From Bacteroidales bacterium (GTDB lineage Bacteria > Bacteroidota > Bacteroidia > Bacteroidales > Muribaculaceae), in assembly GCA_004557385.1 (NCBI GenBank), contig SFEA01000017.1, positions 1-51,677 on the forward strand: a DNA stretch of 51,677 nucleotides. The letters run 5' to 3'. Each line of letters begins with the position of its first letter. Position 1 is the first letter of the stretch. This document shows, one piece after another, positions 40,482 through 51,395 of this stretch. The translations under genes were made by a program, and so were the position numbers. A model generated the notes under the pieces. The model saw nothing but the letters and a program-made list of their open reading frames with translations, had not been told where the DNA came from and did not search any database.

Positions 40482-41558
40482 TTACAGCCTCACCGTTTTG
40501 TTAATGAGATAATTATCGAGAATGGTCATTGCTGCCATAGCCTCCACAATGGGCACAGCACGCGGCAGCACACACGGGTCGTGACGTCCCTTCGCCTTCA
40601 GCACAATGGCATTGCCCTCAGAATCGATGGTCTCTACATCTTTCAGCAACGTAGCCACAGGTTTAAAAGCCACTCTGAAATAGATGTCCTCGCCATTCGA
40701 TATGCCTCCTTGAATGCCTCCCGAATAGTTAGTTAATGTCGACACCTTGCCACCTTCGCAGGCGAAGCGGTCAACGACCTCGCTGCCGCGCTTAGTGGCA
40801 AAACCAAATCCGAGCCCGTACTCAAAACCTTTCACTGCATTGATGCTAAGCATAGCAGCGCCAAGCTGAGCATGCAGGCGTCCGAACACCGGTTCGCCCA
40901 AGCCCACAGGAACGCCCTTCACCACACAAGTGATTACGCCGCCAATGGTGTCGCCTTCGGCTTTGACCTGCGCAATCAGGTTAATCATTTTCTCAGCCGC
41001 CTCAGCGTCGGGGCAACGGACAATATTATCGTCGATTCTCGACAAGTCGTACTTGCTATAGTCGGCATCGAGCGCAATGTCACCCACCTGCGAGGTGTAA
41101 GCAGCCACACTGATGCCAAGCTGCGAAAGCGCCTGGCGGGCAAACGCTCCACCCACCACACGCGCCGCCGTTTCGCGTGCCGACGAACGTCCGCCGCCAC
41201 GATAGTCGCGCAAACCGTATTTCGACGTGTAGGTGTAATCGGCATGCGACGGGCGGAAACTCTTGGCTATATTGCCATAGTCGGCTGAATGGTGGTCTTC
41301 GTTTTCAATCACGAATCCTATTGGAGTACCGGTGGTTTTTCCTTCGAACACGCCGGAAAGAATCTTCACACGGTCCTTCTCGTTTCGGGCTGTTACAATT
41401 GCCGATTGACCAGGACGACGGCGGTCGAGCTCGCGTTGAACAGCTTCAACATCTATCGCAATGCCTGCCGGCATGCCATCAATCACACCTCCTATTGCCG
41501 CTCCGTGCGACTCGCCGAATGTGCTCAGGCGAAATATTTCTCCAAAACTGTTTCGCAT
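40482..41558 (-). CDS. aroC: Chorismate synthase
   Basis: The product has 358 residues, the usual length. It makes chorismate from EPSP, the last step of the shikimate pathway, using reduced FMN as cofactor. Typical motifs are FGEIFRLSTFGESHG at the start, RRRPGQSAIVTARNEKD, DYRGGGRSSARETAARV and GGIQGGISNGEDIYFRVAFK. It lies between ybaK (16 bases upstream) and the radical SAM gene (2 bases downstream). No other aromatic pathway gene is in the window. Confidence 0.96.
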   Translation of the reverse strand: MRNSFGEIFRLSTFGESHGAAIGGVIDGMPAGIAIDVEAVQRELDRRRPGQSAIVTARNEKDRVKILSGVFEGKTTGTPIGFVIENEDHHSADYGNIAKSFRPSHADYTYTSKYGLRDYRGGGRSSARETAARVVGGAFARQALSQLGISVAAYTSQVGDIALDADYSKYDLSRIDDNIVRCPDAEAAEKMINLIAQVKAEGDTIGGVITCVVKGVPVGLGEPVFGRLHAQLGAAMLSINAVKGFEYGLGFGFATKRGSEVVDRFACEGGKVSTLTNYSGGIQGGISNGEDIYFRVAFKPVATLLKDVETIDSEGNAIVLKAKGRHDPCVLPRAVPIVEAMAAMTILDNYLINKTVRL

Positions 41559-41574
41559 AACCTAAAAATTTCAT

Positions 41575-42060
41575 TTACTTTTCAACAATAATCTCGGCAA
41601 CCGAAGCGCGCACATATTTCACCAAATCGGCTGGCGCGATTTTCAACTGCAAGCCTCTCACACCGGCACTCACATAGATGTAATCGAAATCCATGCAGGT
41701 GCTGTGGAAATAAGTGGGAAATGCCTTCTTCATTCCCACCGGCGAGCATCCGCCACGAATATATCCTGTGGTGGGAAGCAACTCTTTCATAGGAATCAAA
41801 TCAACCTTTTTGTTGCCCGACACCTTGGCAGCTTTCTTCAAATCGACCTCGGCATCGCCGGGCACCACGCACACAAAATATCCGGTCTTGTCGCCTTTCA
41901 ACACAAGCGTCTTGAACACCTGGCGAATGTCCTCGTCCAACTGCGTGGCAATGTGCGTTGCAGCAAGGTCGTTTTCGTCGACCTCATACGGCACAAGCTC
42001 ATATTTTATTTTTGCCTTATCCAGCAGTCGTGCTGCGTTTGTCTTATTAATTCCTGACAT
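41575..42060 (-). CDS. ybaK: YbaK-type aminoacyl-tRNA deacylase
   Basis: The product has 161 residues, typical for the YbaK/EbsC family. These free-standing editing enzymes hydrolyse Cys-tRNA(Pro) and related mischarged tRNAs. The fold is visible in KTLVLKGDKTGYFVCVVPGDAEVDLKKAAK, VDLIPMKELLPTTGYIRGGCSPVG and the phosphate-binding-like end YVSAGVRGLQLKIAPADL. It is the first gene of an operon with aroC and the radical SAM gene, and has a -7 element about 30 bases upstream. Confidence 0.93.
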   Translation of the reverse strand: MSGINKTNAARLLDKAKIKYELVPYEVDENDLAATHIATQLDEDIRQVFKTLVLKGDKTGYFVCVVPGDAEVDLKKAAKVSGNKKVDLIPMKELLPTTGYIRGGCSPVGMKKAFPTYFHSTCMDFDYIYVSAGVRGLQLKIAPADLVKYVRASVAEIIVEK

Positions 42061-42088
42061 TAGTTATATTCATTTCGATATATGTTAC

Positions 42089-42096
42089 AAAAATAC
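42089..42096 (-). promoter_or_regulatory. -7 element of the ybaK operon
   Basis: The minus strand reads TATTTTTG, an exact TAnnTTTG match about 29 bases before the ybaK ATG. I did not identify a -33 element. Confidence 0.4.
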
Positions 42097-42183
42097 AAAA
42101 AATAAATGTCTAAAGTGGCAAAGTGGCTAAATAATTTTCGACGTCACAGTATGGAAGGAATTCCCTGCGCCGACAGCGCAAAA

Positions 42184-42213
42184 CAAAGGCACCCCGTTGA
42201 GAGAGTGCCTTTG
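42184..42213 (-). terminator. Intrinsic terminator of rho
   Basis: CAAAGGCAC pairs with GTGCCTTTG (9 base pairs) around a 12-base loop. On the minus strand it is followed by TTTTGCGC. It lies 29 bases after the rho stop codon. Confidence 0.75.
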
Positions 42214-42241
42214 CCAATATCTGTGATGTTCAACTGATGTC

Positions 42242-44284
<2,043 letters not shown>

Positions 44285-44493
44285 AAAATGTATTTTGTTG
44301 TTCAGTGGAGTTTATTCATCATTGCATAGCCATCGTCCAACGTATGAGGGCAAAGCACTGCAAATATGAATGCACATATTTCTTCTAATTAAAAATAAAT
44401 CGCTTTAAACTATATAAAATTCGGAATTAACATCGCAAGCGAACCACACATCCATCCTTAGGTTCCCGCCGATGTCAGAGTTGATATTTTATG

Positions 44494-44523
44494 CAAATTT
44501 ACGAATTTTTTCTTAGAATGCAA
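44494..44523 (-). promoter_or_regulatory. Promoter of rho
   Basis: On the minus strand TTG (44523-44521), a 19-base spacer and TAAATTTG (44501-44494) match the consensus exactly. The leader to the rho ATG is about 200 bases, long enough for autoregulation. Confidence 0.75.
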
Positions 44524-44566
44524 TTATTTGAGGAAAAAGTTTACTCTGCACACGCAAAGTTTTTAG

Positions 44567-44574
44567 TATTTTTG
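44567..44574 (+). promoter_or_regulatory. -7 element of the 44625-45662 gene
   Basis: TATTTTTG matches TAnnTTTG. It overlaps the first possible in-frame start (44574), so the ATG at 44625 is preferred. No TTG is found at the -33 distance. Confidence 0.45.
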
Positions 44575-44624
44575 TGTCACGCAACATTTATTCAATTACA
44601 CAATCAGCAATATCAACACCTACT

Positions 44625-45662
44625 ATGATACAATTTCAATGCGATTATAACGAGGGCGCACACCCCGACATTCTGCAACGCCTCGTAGCCACCAACATGG
44701 AGCAGACCGTTGGTTACGGCGAAGACCCCTACTGCGATTTGGCTCGCAAAGCCATTGCTCAGGCAATTGGCATGGAAGATGCCGACATACATTTTCTTGT
44801 GGGTGGAACACAAGCCAACACCACAGTGATAGCATCGTTGCTGCGGCCCTATCAAGGCGTGATATGCGCCCACACCGGACACATCAATGTGCACGAAACC
44901 GGAGCAATTGAGCACACCGGGCACAAGGTTCTGAGCCTGCCTGCCACCAACGGCAAAATCACTGCCGAACAAATTGAGCAAACCGTAATCGACCATCGCA
45001 ACGAGGATGGACCGGAGCACATGGTGCAACCTGGCATGGTGTATATTTCATTCCCAACAGAAATAGGCACCATCTACAGCCTCAACGAACTGACGGCCAT
45101 CTACGCCACATGCAAGCGTTATTCGTTGCCGCTATTCATCGACGGGGCACGACTGGGCTACGGACTTGCTGCCGATGCCTGCGACATTAGCTTGAAGCAG
45201 CTCGCCACGCTGTGCGACGTGTTCTACATTGGCGGCACCAAGGTGGGAGCACTTTTCGGCGAGGCGGTGGTGTTCACCAACCCAACCTACCGCAACAAGC
45301 ATTTCCGCTACCACATTAAGCAGCAAGGCGGCATGCTTGCCAAAGGCAGACTGCTGGGCATACAATTCCTCGAATTGTTTAGCAACGACCTGTATATGCG
45401 CATATCGCGTCACGCCGTTGAGCAAGCCATGCGCATCAAAGAGGCTTTTGCCGCCAAAGGCATAGCCATGCTTGTGGAAAGCCCCACCAACCAGCAATTC
45501 CCCATTCTCAACAGAGAACAAATCGCCGCGCTGTCTGCCGAGTTCCTTTTCTCGCAATGGACAGCAGTCGATTCGGAACACTGTGCCGTGCGCTTCTGCA
45601 CAAGCTGGGCTACAAAAACAGAATCGGTTGACCGACTCATTGAGGCAATCAACCGACTCTGA
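44625..45662 (+). CDS. Threonine aldolase-like PLP enzyme (beta-eliminating lyase family)
   Basis: The product has 345 residues from the ATG at 44625. It has the fold-type I layout of low-specificity L-threonine aldolases: CDYNEGAHPDILQRL at the start, YGEDPYCDLARKAIA, FLVGGTQANTTVIAS, ISFPTEIGTIYSLNEL, LFIDGARLGYGLAA and the Schiff-base Lys K206 in YIGGTKVGALFGE. The family splits threonine or allo-threonine into glycine and acetaldehyde, but several members prefer other beta-hydroxy amino acids. It stands alone, divergent from rho and convergent with the DUF4886 gene. Confidence 0.88.
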   Translation: MIQFQCDYNEGAHPDILQRLVATNMEQTVGYGEDPYCDLARKAIAQAIGMEDADIHFLVGGTQANTTVIASLLRPYQGVICAHTGHINVHETGAIEHTGHKVLSLPATNGKITAEQIEQTVIDHRNEDGPEHMVQPGMVYISFPTEIGTIYSLNELTAIYATCKRYSLPLFIDGARLGYGLAADACDISLKQLATLCDVFYIGGTKVGALFGEAVVFTNPTYRNKHFRYHIKQQGGMLAKGRLLGIQFLELFSNDLYMRISRHAVEQAMRIKEAFAAKGIAMLVESPTNQQFPILNREQIAALSAEFLFSQWTAVDSEHCAVRFCTSWATKTESVDRLIEAINRL

Positions 45663-45699
45663 CACGACGAGCCAACTCGCCCGAAGCATGCTTTTGCAC

Positions 45700-46596
45700 T
45701 CACTCCACCCACACCGAATAGTGTCGGGCACAGGCTCTACGCGCCGCCAACATGCATGCCTCAGCTTCCTCGTCGCTGAGTCGCTGCGACGAGCCATATA
45801 GCCTGCAATCATTGCCCTCAATGGTCGTGCGGAACACCGGAGCCACAAGCGCCTGAAACCATGTGCATGCCGCTGTGAAACGCCCCATCTTGTAATTGAG
45901 GTGATAGCCGTCGCGAGTGAACTCCTTGGCGTCGTGCATAATTCCACGCAGGTTTTGTATGGCAGTGCCGGTGGGAATCACTATCTCTATGGGTGTGGAT
46001 TCAACAAGTTTCTCGTTGCAACTCATAATGTTTTGATACATTGCCAACTGATTGCTTGAATATTTTGGGAAATCGGGGTGATTCGACGTGGTGGCGTAAG
46101 CCCATGTTTGCTGCCATGCAATGCATGCACCGGCATTGCGGCAATTGAAGCGCAACACTTCCATCAAGTTGTCGAGCCACGGCTGATAGCTGCTATAAAG
46201 CCCCGAATAACCCGATGCTTGCTGCACCACTATCACATCCCACTTTTCGTCGAGTAAACCATCGAGCAACGATGCCGTTTTGTTCACCGTCTCCCATCGG
46301 TTTTTGGTTGACTTATAATATACGTACGGGCGGGTGCCGCTTTCATATTCCTTGCAATGCCGCTCCAAAGTGCAGCCTCCGATATACAGTCTGCCCAACA
46401 CCACATTGTGGATGCCGGCGGCTGCCAGCAAGTTTGGCAAATACATCATTCCATCGTCGGTGAAACTGTTGCCTACGCCCAGTATTCTGAGCGTATCAGG
46501 CTCCTGTGGCAAACCATAATTGGTGATTCCGCTTGCAGCATTAACATTAAGCACTCCAAACAGCAGCAACAACCAAATAGCAAAAATCTTTTTCAT
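45700..46596 (-). CDS. Secreted DUF4886 domain protein (SGNH-hydrolase-like)
   Basis: The product has 298 residues. Residues 1-20 form a signal peptide (LLLLFGVLNVNA-A). The block LRILGVGNSFTDDGMMYLPNLLA near residue 38 resembles the GNSFT/GDS nucleophile motif of SGNH hydrolases. VIVVQQASGYSG and the late DGYHLNYKMGRFTAA (Asp-x-x-His) fit the rest of that catalytic set. DUF4886 proteins are frequent in gut Bacteroidetes, often near glycan-use genes, and may be carbohydrate esterases, though none of its neighbours here is a glycan gene. It lies 30 bases after tilS and is probably co-transcribed with it. Confidence 0.82.
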   Translation of the reverse strand: MKKIFAIWLLLLFGVLNVNAASGITNYGLPQEPDTLRILGVGNSFTDDGMMYLPNLLAAAGIHNVVLGRLYIGGCTLERHCKEYESGTRPYVYYKSTKNRWETVNKTASLLDGLLDEKWDVIVVQQASGYSGLYSSYQPWLDNLMEVLRFNCRNAGACIAWQQTWAYATTSNHPDFPKYSSNQLAMYQNIMSCNEKLVESTPIEIVIPTGTAIQNLRGIMHDAKEFTRDGYHLNYKMGRFTAACTWFQALVAPVFRTTIEGNDCRLYGSSQRLSDEEAEACMLAARRACARHYSVWVE

Positions 46597-46626
46597 TGCT
46601 ACAATCTCCTATTTTTTTAATCCTAA

Positions 46627-47976
46627 TTATTTGTTGTATGTCAATATAACATATTCCTTTTCGTGTGAGCTCACTCTGTAGACATCGGCAGAACGCATAC
46701 CCAACACCCAAACAATCTTGCCGTCGACCTCAAGCAACCAAGCTTCGCGTTTAGCCATTTCCGACAACTTTGCGTCGGCAAACAGGTCGCTCACCAATTT
46801 GGTGCCTTTCATGCCAAACGGGCGCATACGGTCGCCAACGCGCTGGTGGCGCAACACTACCCGCTCGGCGCTCAAAATCTTTGTGGAAAATGCCACCTTG
46901 AAGCGTCCGTCAACCGCCGACGGTTTGAAAGTGTCGCTCACGCGCTCAACAGCCAGCCGCACGGGTTGCGACACACCGCTGGCCAACGAAATCGGCACCT
47001 CCTCATAGGCAGGCAAAAGTCGGCGGTCACGCAGCATCAGGCAATTGCGCTCCACGTTCAGCACATGGCTTTCGCTTTCGAATCGCTTCCCACTATTGCC
47101 CATTGCACGACATATCTCACTCACTTGGGTGCTGTTGAACCCATAACGGTTGACAATGTGAAAAAGCATCGATTCACCCGCCAGACCCATTGCAGCAATT
47201 GCTTGCGCATTGATTGTCACACTGCCGTCGGGCGCATGCTTGGCAATGGCTCGCTCATGTTCGGCAAGCAGGAAGTTGAACAACTGCCACTCGCCACGCA
47301 TATCAGCCACGGTGCGTCGCAGTCCTGCCTTCGACTCCGGCATCATGTCATACACTTGTTGCAATACCACATTCCGCACCCGGTTGCGGCGATAATCGGT
47401 GCCCAAATTGGTGCTATCCACCACATATTCAGTGCCAAGTTCATGCAAATAGTTCTCCACATCGGCACGACACACTTCGAGCATTGGGCGAACAACATAG
47501 CCATTGCGCGGCTTTATCGATGCCAGCCCGGCAACGCCGGTGCCACGAAACGCATTCAAGAAAAATGTTTCAACGGCATCGTCGGCATGATGTGCCACAG
47601 CAATAGCTTGGCAATTATGTTCAAACCGCACCTGCTCAAACCAAGCATAACGCAAATCGCGACAAGCCATCTCGGTTGACACCCCATGCTCACATTCGTA
47701 GGCTACCACATCGAAATGCTTCACCTTAAGCTCAACACCTCGCGCCGCGCAAACACTTCGGGCAAATGCCTCATCACGATTGCTTTCATCGCCTCGCAAA
47801 TGAAAATTGCAATGCACCGCCAACACCTGGTAGCCCAACGACAGCAACACCTCGAGCAGCGCCACCGAATCGGCACCGCCGCTCAGCGTCACCACTACTC
47901 GCCCGCCATCGGCTTCAAGCAACCGATACCTTGCGATTGTGCTCGCAACCACTTGTTCGAAATCTTCACGTTTCAT
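46627..47976 (-). CDS. tilS: tRNA(Ile)-lysidine synthase
   Basis: The product has 449 residues from the ATG at 47976. It attaches lysine to C34 of the minor isoleucine tRNA, so that it reads AUA rather than AUG. The ATP-pyrophosphatase loop is VVTLSGGADSVALLEVL (about residues 27-43). Further motifs are VHCNFHLRGDESNRDE and VAHHADDAVETFFLN. The C-terminal TilS domain includes RHQRVGDRMRPFGMKGTKLVSDLF and the end MRSADVYRVSSHEKEYVIL. A longer frame to 48015 contains the -7 element, so the internal ATG is chosen. It is followed by the DUF4886 gene. Confidence 0.94.
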   Translation of the reverse strand: MKREDFEQVVASTIARYRLLEADGGRVVVTLSGGADSVALLEVLLSLGYQVLAVHCNFHLRGDESNRDEAFARSVCAARGVELKVKHFDVVAYECEHGVSTEMACRDLRYAWFEQVRFEHNCQAIAVAHHADDAVETFFLNAFRGTGVAGLASIKPRNGYVVRPMLEVCRADVENYLHELGTEYVVDSTNLGTDYRRNRVRNVVLQQVYDMMPESKAGLRRTVADMRGEWQLFNFLLAEHERAIAKHAPDGSVTINAQAIAAMGLAGESMLFHIVNRYGFNSTQVSEICRAMGNSGKRFESESHVLNVERNCLMLRDRRLLPAYEEVPISLASGVSQPVRLAVERVSDTFKPSAVDGRFKVAFSTKILSAERVVLRHQRVGDRMRPFGMKGTKLVSDLFADAKLSEMAKREAWLLEVDGKIVWVLGMRSADVYRVSSHEKEYVILTYNK

Positions 47977-47981
47977 AAAGG

Positions 47982-47989
47982 CAAAATTA
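47982..47989 (-). promoter_or_regulatory. -7 element of tilS
   Basis: TAATTTTG on the minus strand matches the consensus and is separated from the ATG by 5 bases, pointing to a leaderless message. No TTG lies at 19-21 bases. Confidence 0.5.
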
Positions 47990-48128
47990 CAACAAAAAAA
48001 CAGCTTCACACACAACCGTCACATATTATTGATAGCCCGCCTCACTATTTTGGGCAAAAATATGCAGTAGGCAGAGCACATGTTCAAATTATATGCACCT
48101 TTCTTCTAATGATTTGCACAAATTTTTG

Positions 48129-48136
48129 TAAATTTG
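48129..48136 (+). promoter_or_regulatory. -7 element of pheS
   Basis: TAAATTTG matches TAnnTTTG and lies 27 bases before the ATG. The -33 element is unclear. Confidence 0.5.
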
Positions 48137-48163
48137 CGTCAAAAATAACAAGTAAGATAAATT

Positions 48164-49183
48164 ATGACAGAAAAAATACAGGCTCTGAAGGAGCAAATCG
48201 AGGCAATGACTGCAGCCAATGCAGCCGAGTTAGAGGCATTGCGCATTAAGTATTTAAGCAAAAAAGGCGAAATCACTGCGCTCTTCAGCGACTTCAGGAA
48301 TGTACCAAACGAACAGAAACGTGAAATCGGTCAGAAGCTCAACGAGCTCAAGACTCTTGCCACCGACAAAATTAATGCCCTCAAGCAAGCATTTGAGGAC
48401 AGTGCAATGGAAAACGTCGACATCGACCTTACACGCACTGCTGCTCCGCAAGAAATTGGCACACGCCACCCTATATCGCTCGTCCGCAAAGAAATCATCG
48501 ACATCTTCTCGCGCCTGGGCTTCACCATTGCCGAAGGTCCGGAAGTGGAGGACGATTGGCACGTGTTCTCGTCGCTTAACTTTGCCGACGACCACCCTGC
48601 CCGCGACATGCAGGACACCTTCTTCATTCAGCGCTCGCCCGACGTGCTGCTGCGCACCCACACCTCAAGCGTGCAAAGCCGCGTGATGGAGCATGCCCAA
48701 CCGCCAATCCGCATCATCTGTCCGGGTCGCGTATATCGCAACGAGGCAATCTCGGCTCGCGCACACTGCTTCTTCCACCAAGTGGAAGCACTTTACGTCG
48801 ACAAGAACGTGACATTTGCCGACCTCAAGCAAGTGCTGCTGTATTTTGCACAAGAAATGTTCGGACCGGAAACAAAGATTCGCTTGCGCCCATCGTACTT
48901 CCCATTCACCGAGCCATCGGCTGAAATGGACATCTCGTGCGACCTTTGCGGCGGAAAGGGCTGCGCATTCTGCAAAGGCACCGGATGGGTGGAAATTCTT
49001 GGTTGCGGCATGGTTGACCCCAACGTGCTCGAAGCCTGCGGCATCGACAGCAAGGTGTACACTGGCTTTGCGCTGGGCATGGGCATCGAGCGTATCACCA
49101 ACCTTAAATACCGTGTGAAGGACTTGCGCATGTTCTCGGAAAACGACGTCCGCTTCCTCGAGGAATTCAAGTCAGCCCACTAA
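48164..49183 (+). CDS. pheS: Phenylalanine-tRNA ligase, alpha subunit
   Basis: The product has 339 residues, normal for bacterial PheS. It charges tRNA(Phe) together with PheT, which is not adjacent here. An N-terminal coiled coil for tRNA contact (residues 1-85, with YLSKKGEITALFSDFRNVP) leads to the class II catalytic core. Motif 1 is near HPISLVRKEIIDIFSRLGF, motif 2 is RIICPGRVYRNEAISARAHC, and motif 3 is GFALGMGIERITNLKY. FFHQVEALYVD and MDISCDLCGGKGCAFCKGTG also fit the family. The cysteine cluster in the last segment may bind zinc. An intrinsic terminator follows at once. Confidence 0.96.
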   Translation: MTEKIQALKEQIEAMTAANAAELEALRIKYLSKKGEITALFSDFRNVPNEQKREIGQKLNELKTLATDKINALKQAFEDSAMENVDIDLTRTAAPQEIGTRHPISLVRKEIIDIFSRLGFTIAEGPEVEDDWHVFSSLNFADDHPARDMQDTFFIQRSPDVLLRTHTSSVQSRVMEHAQPPIRIICPGRVYRNEAISARAHCFFHQVEALYVDKNVTFADLKQVLLYFAQEMFGPETKIRLRPSYFPFTEPSAEMDISCDLCGGKGCAFCKGTGWVEILGCGMVDPNVLEACGIDSKVYTGFALGMGIERITNLKYRVKDLRMFSENDVRFLEEFKSAH

Positions 49184-49202
49184 TTCATTACAAAATATCA
49201 CT

Positions 49203-49241
49203 AAAGGCACTAATCTCTACCACAAAGGAGATTGTGCCTTT
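49203..49241 (+). terminator. Intrinsic terminator of pheS
   Basis: AAAGGCAC pairs with GTGCCTTT and AATCTC with GAGATT, separated by one bulged T, around a ten-base loop. TTGTTTATTC follows. The outer stem is the same as in the rho terminator. Confidence 0.8.
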
Positions 49242-49261
49242 TGTTTATTCAACCACACCCA

Positions 49262-49903
49262 ATGACAATCAAACAACGCTACCAAGCCATTATCGACTGG
49301 TTTGAAACAAATATGCCAACAGCGCAAACCGAACTGCACTACACCTCACCCTACGAGTTGCTGGTGGCAGTGATACTCTCGGCTCAATGCACCGACAAGC
49401 GCATCAACATGGTCACTCCAGCGCTTTTCAAAGCCATGCCAACACCCCAAGCAATGGCTCAATCGAGCGTGGAGGAGATTTATGAATACATAAAAAGCGT
49501 GTCGTATCCCAACAACAAGGCACGCAACCTGTTTGGCATGGCAAACATGCTCGTCGACGTATTCAACGGCGTGGTGCCCGACACCATGGAGGAACTGGTG
49601 AAATTGCCTGGCGTGGGTCGCAAGACGGCTAACGTGATTCTCTCGGTGGTATTCGACCAAGCCGCAATGGCTGTCGACACACATGTGTTCAGAGTGTCGG
49701 AACGCATCGGCCTCACCACTGGAAGCCGAACACCACTCGACACCGAACGCACACTTATGAAACATTTGCCTAAGGAAGTGGTTGCTCGCGCCCATCATTG
49801 GCTCATTCTGCACGGAAGATACGTATGCACCGCCCGTAAGCCTAACTGTCCGGAATGTGGCATCCGCAACGTCTGCCGATTCTACTCAAAAACCGCAAAA
49901 TGA
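49262..49903 (+). CDS. nth: Endonuclease III
   Basis: The product has 213 residues from the ATG at 49262. An earlier in-frame start lies in the pheS terminator. This is a DNA glycosylase with AP-lyase activity that removes oxidised pyrimidines. The helix-hairpin-helix motif with the catalytic Lys is LPGVGRKTANVIL and the catalytic Asp is in AVDTHVFRVSERIG. The C-terminal iron-sulfur loop has the exact spacing Cys-x6-Cys-x2-Cys-x5-Cys in CTARKPNCPECGIRNVC. The gene ends 2 bases before the convergent acyltransferase gene. Confidence 0.95.
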   Translation: MTIKQRYQAIIDWFETNMPTAQTELHYTSPYELLVAVILSAQCTDKRINMVTPALFKAMPTPQAMAQSSVEEIYEYIKSVSYPNNKARNLFGMANMLVDVFNGVVPDTMEELVKLPGVGRKTANVILSVVFDQAAMAVDTHVFRVSERIGLTTGSRTPLDTERTLMKHLPKEVVARAHHWLILHGRYVCTARKPNCPECGIRNVCRFYSKTAK

Positions 49904-49905
49904 TT

Positions 49906-51000
49906 TCACCTGCCACCGGTGAGCAAGACGGAAAACTTTGCACAATAACGCCGCACCAGCCAATACATGCCAACACCAATTGCCGAAATCAGCAAAGGCA
50001 ACACAAATAATCCCACAATAAGACTCAATTCGTTTATCGGCAGCAATGTCACCCATAATTTGCGTGCCAAAGCAATTGGCATGCTGTGGAAAGCAAACAC
50101 GAAAAATGCGGCACCTGCCATAGTTGCTGCCACAGGTATGCTACGTTTTTTGCTTATATTGTGAGCAACAAAGCCAATCACCATCATCATTTCCACAAAC
50201 ACCAACAACTCTCTGATTTCATAATAAGCGTCGACACCGTTTAGCCAGCGGTCAATATCAACGACCGCAAGAATAAAACATACGGCAGCAAGACTCCATC
50301 GGTATCTCGAAAACGTGGCTGCGAAATCAGAACCTCGAAGGGAAAACCACGCGCCAAACGAAAAATAAAATGCCGCAAGAAATGGAATACTCGGGTCAGT
50401 TTCAATCGGACAGTATAAATAAAGAACCGCTAATACAACCAATGTGAATGCTTTTAGCTTCTTTAGCATAAAATACAACAACGGCGCAAACAACATCACA
50501 AGCATCAAGTCACGCAAAAACCACAACGGCCCACATATTGGCATGCCATCGCTATAAACCCAAAACGCTCTAATCCAATCGGCAAACCCATAGTTGAGCA
50601 ACATCATGTTGCGTCCTGATGCATAAGACGGCAAAAACTTCTGCGTGGCAAAATAAAGCAACATATACAACATATTCCACACCATATATGGCAACAGCAG
50701 CGTATTAGCACGTCTCTTTAGCTTGTCGATGTAGCTTCGCAGAGTCAGGATGCCTGACTTGAAGAAGAAATAGCCCGAAACAAAGAAGAAAAACGGCACA
50801 GCCATGCGCAGCATCATACTACATAATATTTGCTCGACAAAACAATACACCGGAAATTGCCCACTGTTAATAGTCATCTGCCCGTCTATCATAACAGTTG
50901 CAAACTGCGTGTGAATGAACACAACAAGCACCGCCATTGGAAGCCTCAACGACGACACCGTCAGCGACAAAACTACATTATCAGCATTCCCTTGTTTCAT
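49906..51000 (-). CDS. Acyltransferase family 3 membrane protein
   Basis: The product has 364 residues and about ten membrane helices. The family signature is visible: a His in the first helix region (LVVFIHTQFA, about residue 30), followed by the Arg-containing AVPFFFFVSGYFFF and the LLLPYMVWNML block, then GPLWFLRDLM near residue 158. These enzymes O-acetylate or O-succinylate surface glycans, lipids or antibiotics, usually in the inner membrane. The acceptor is unknown. A GtrA-like gene, also linked to surface glycan modification, lies divergently upstream. A decayed relative is present at 10915-11352. Confidence 0.88.
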   Translation of the reverse strand: MKQGNADNVVLSLTVSSLRLPMAVLVVFIHTQFATVMIDGQMTINSGQFPVYCFVEQILCSMMLRMAVPFFFFVSGYFFFKSGILTLRSYIDKLKRRANTLLLPYMVWNMLYMLLYFATQKFLPSYASGRNMMLLNYGFADWIRAFWVYSDGMPICGPLWFLRDLMLVMLFAPLLYFMLKKLKAFTLVVLAVLYLYCPIETDPSIPFLAAFYFSFGAWFSLRGSDFAATFSRYRWSLAAVCFILAVVDIDRWLNGVDAYYEIRELLVFVEMMMVIGFVAHNISKKRSIPVAATMAGAAFFVFAFHSMPIALARKLWVTLLPINELSLIVGLFVLPLLISAIGVGMYWLVRRYCAKFSVLLTGGR

Positions 51001-51149
51001 CGCCTAATCAACTGCAATTGTATGTAACGATAATTTCATTCATTATTTAGCAGCTACGCTTGCAAAGAAGTGTAAACCAAGAGCAAAACTGCCAAGCAAG
51101 GCATTAGCATCTTGCCCTGATACAGCCTCTGATTTTTCAGCTTCATCTA

Positions 51150-51180
51150 CAAAAATACGACATTTTTATCAGCGAAGCAA
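51150..51180 (-). promoter_or_regulatory. Promoter of the acyltransferase gene
   Basis: On the minus strand TTG (51180-51178), a 20-base spacer and TATTTTTG (51157-51150) match the consensus exactly. The leader is about 140 bases. Confidence 0.65.
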
Positions 51181-51273
51181 ACCACAAAACGATTTCACCT
51201 GCCACCTACACGCACCTGCCGAAAAAGGAAACAACAGTTTGTTAACATACTCTGCAAATTTAGCACTAACAAT

Positions 51274-51306
51274 TTGCGTTAAACTCACATAAAATTGCTA
51301 CCTTTG
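51274..51306 (+). promoter_or_regulatory. Probable promoter of the GtrA-like gene
   Basis: TACCTTTG (51299-51306) is an exact -7 match. TTG at 51274-51276 gives a 22-base spacer, slightly long. Confidence 0.5.
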
Positions 51307-51395
51307 TTCAATACATTAACAGTAACTACTTGTGAAAGCACCCGTGGCATAAGCAAAATGCTCGTGGCGACAAATTAATTACACCTGTTAAAACT

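Larger units (their letters stand above)
44285..44624. other. Intergenic region between rho and the divergent lyase gene
   Basis: This 340-base stretch holds the rho promoter (44494-44523), a rho leader of about 200 bases, and the -7 element of the lyase gene (44567-44574). The rho leader is AT-rich and shows no strong hairpin. I see no further gene. Confidence 0.6.
51001..51395. other. Intergenic region between divergent surface-modification genes
   Basis: This 395-base stretch holds two divergent promoters (51150-51180 minus, 51274-51306 plus) and two leaders of roughly 85-145 bases. I see no further gene or strong hairpin. Confidence 0.6.
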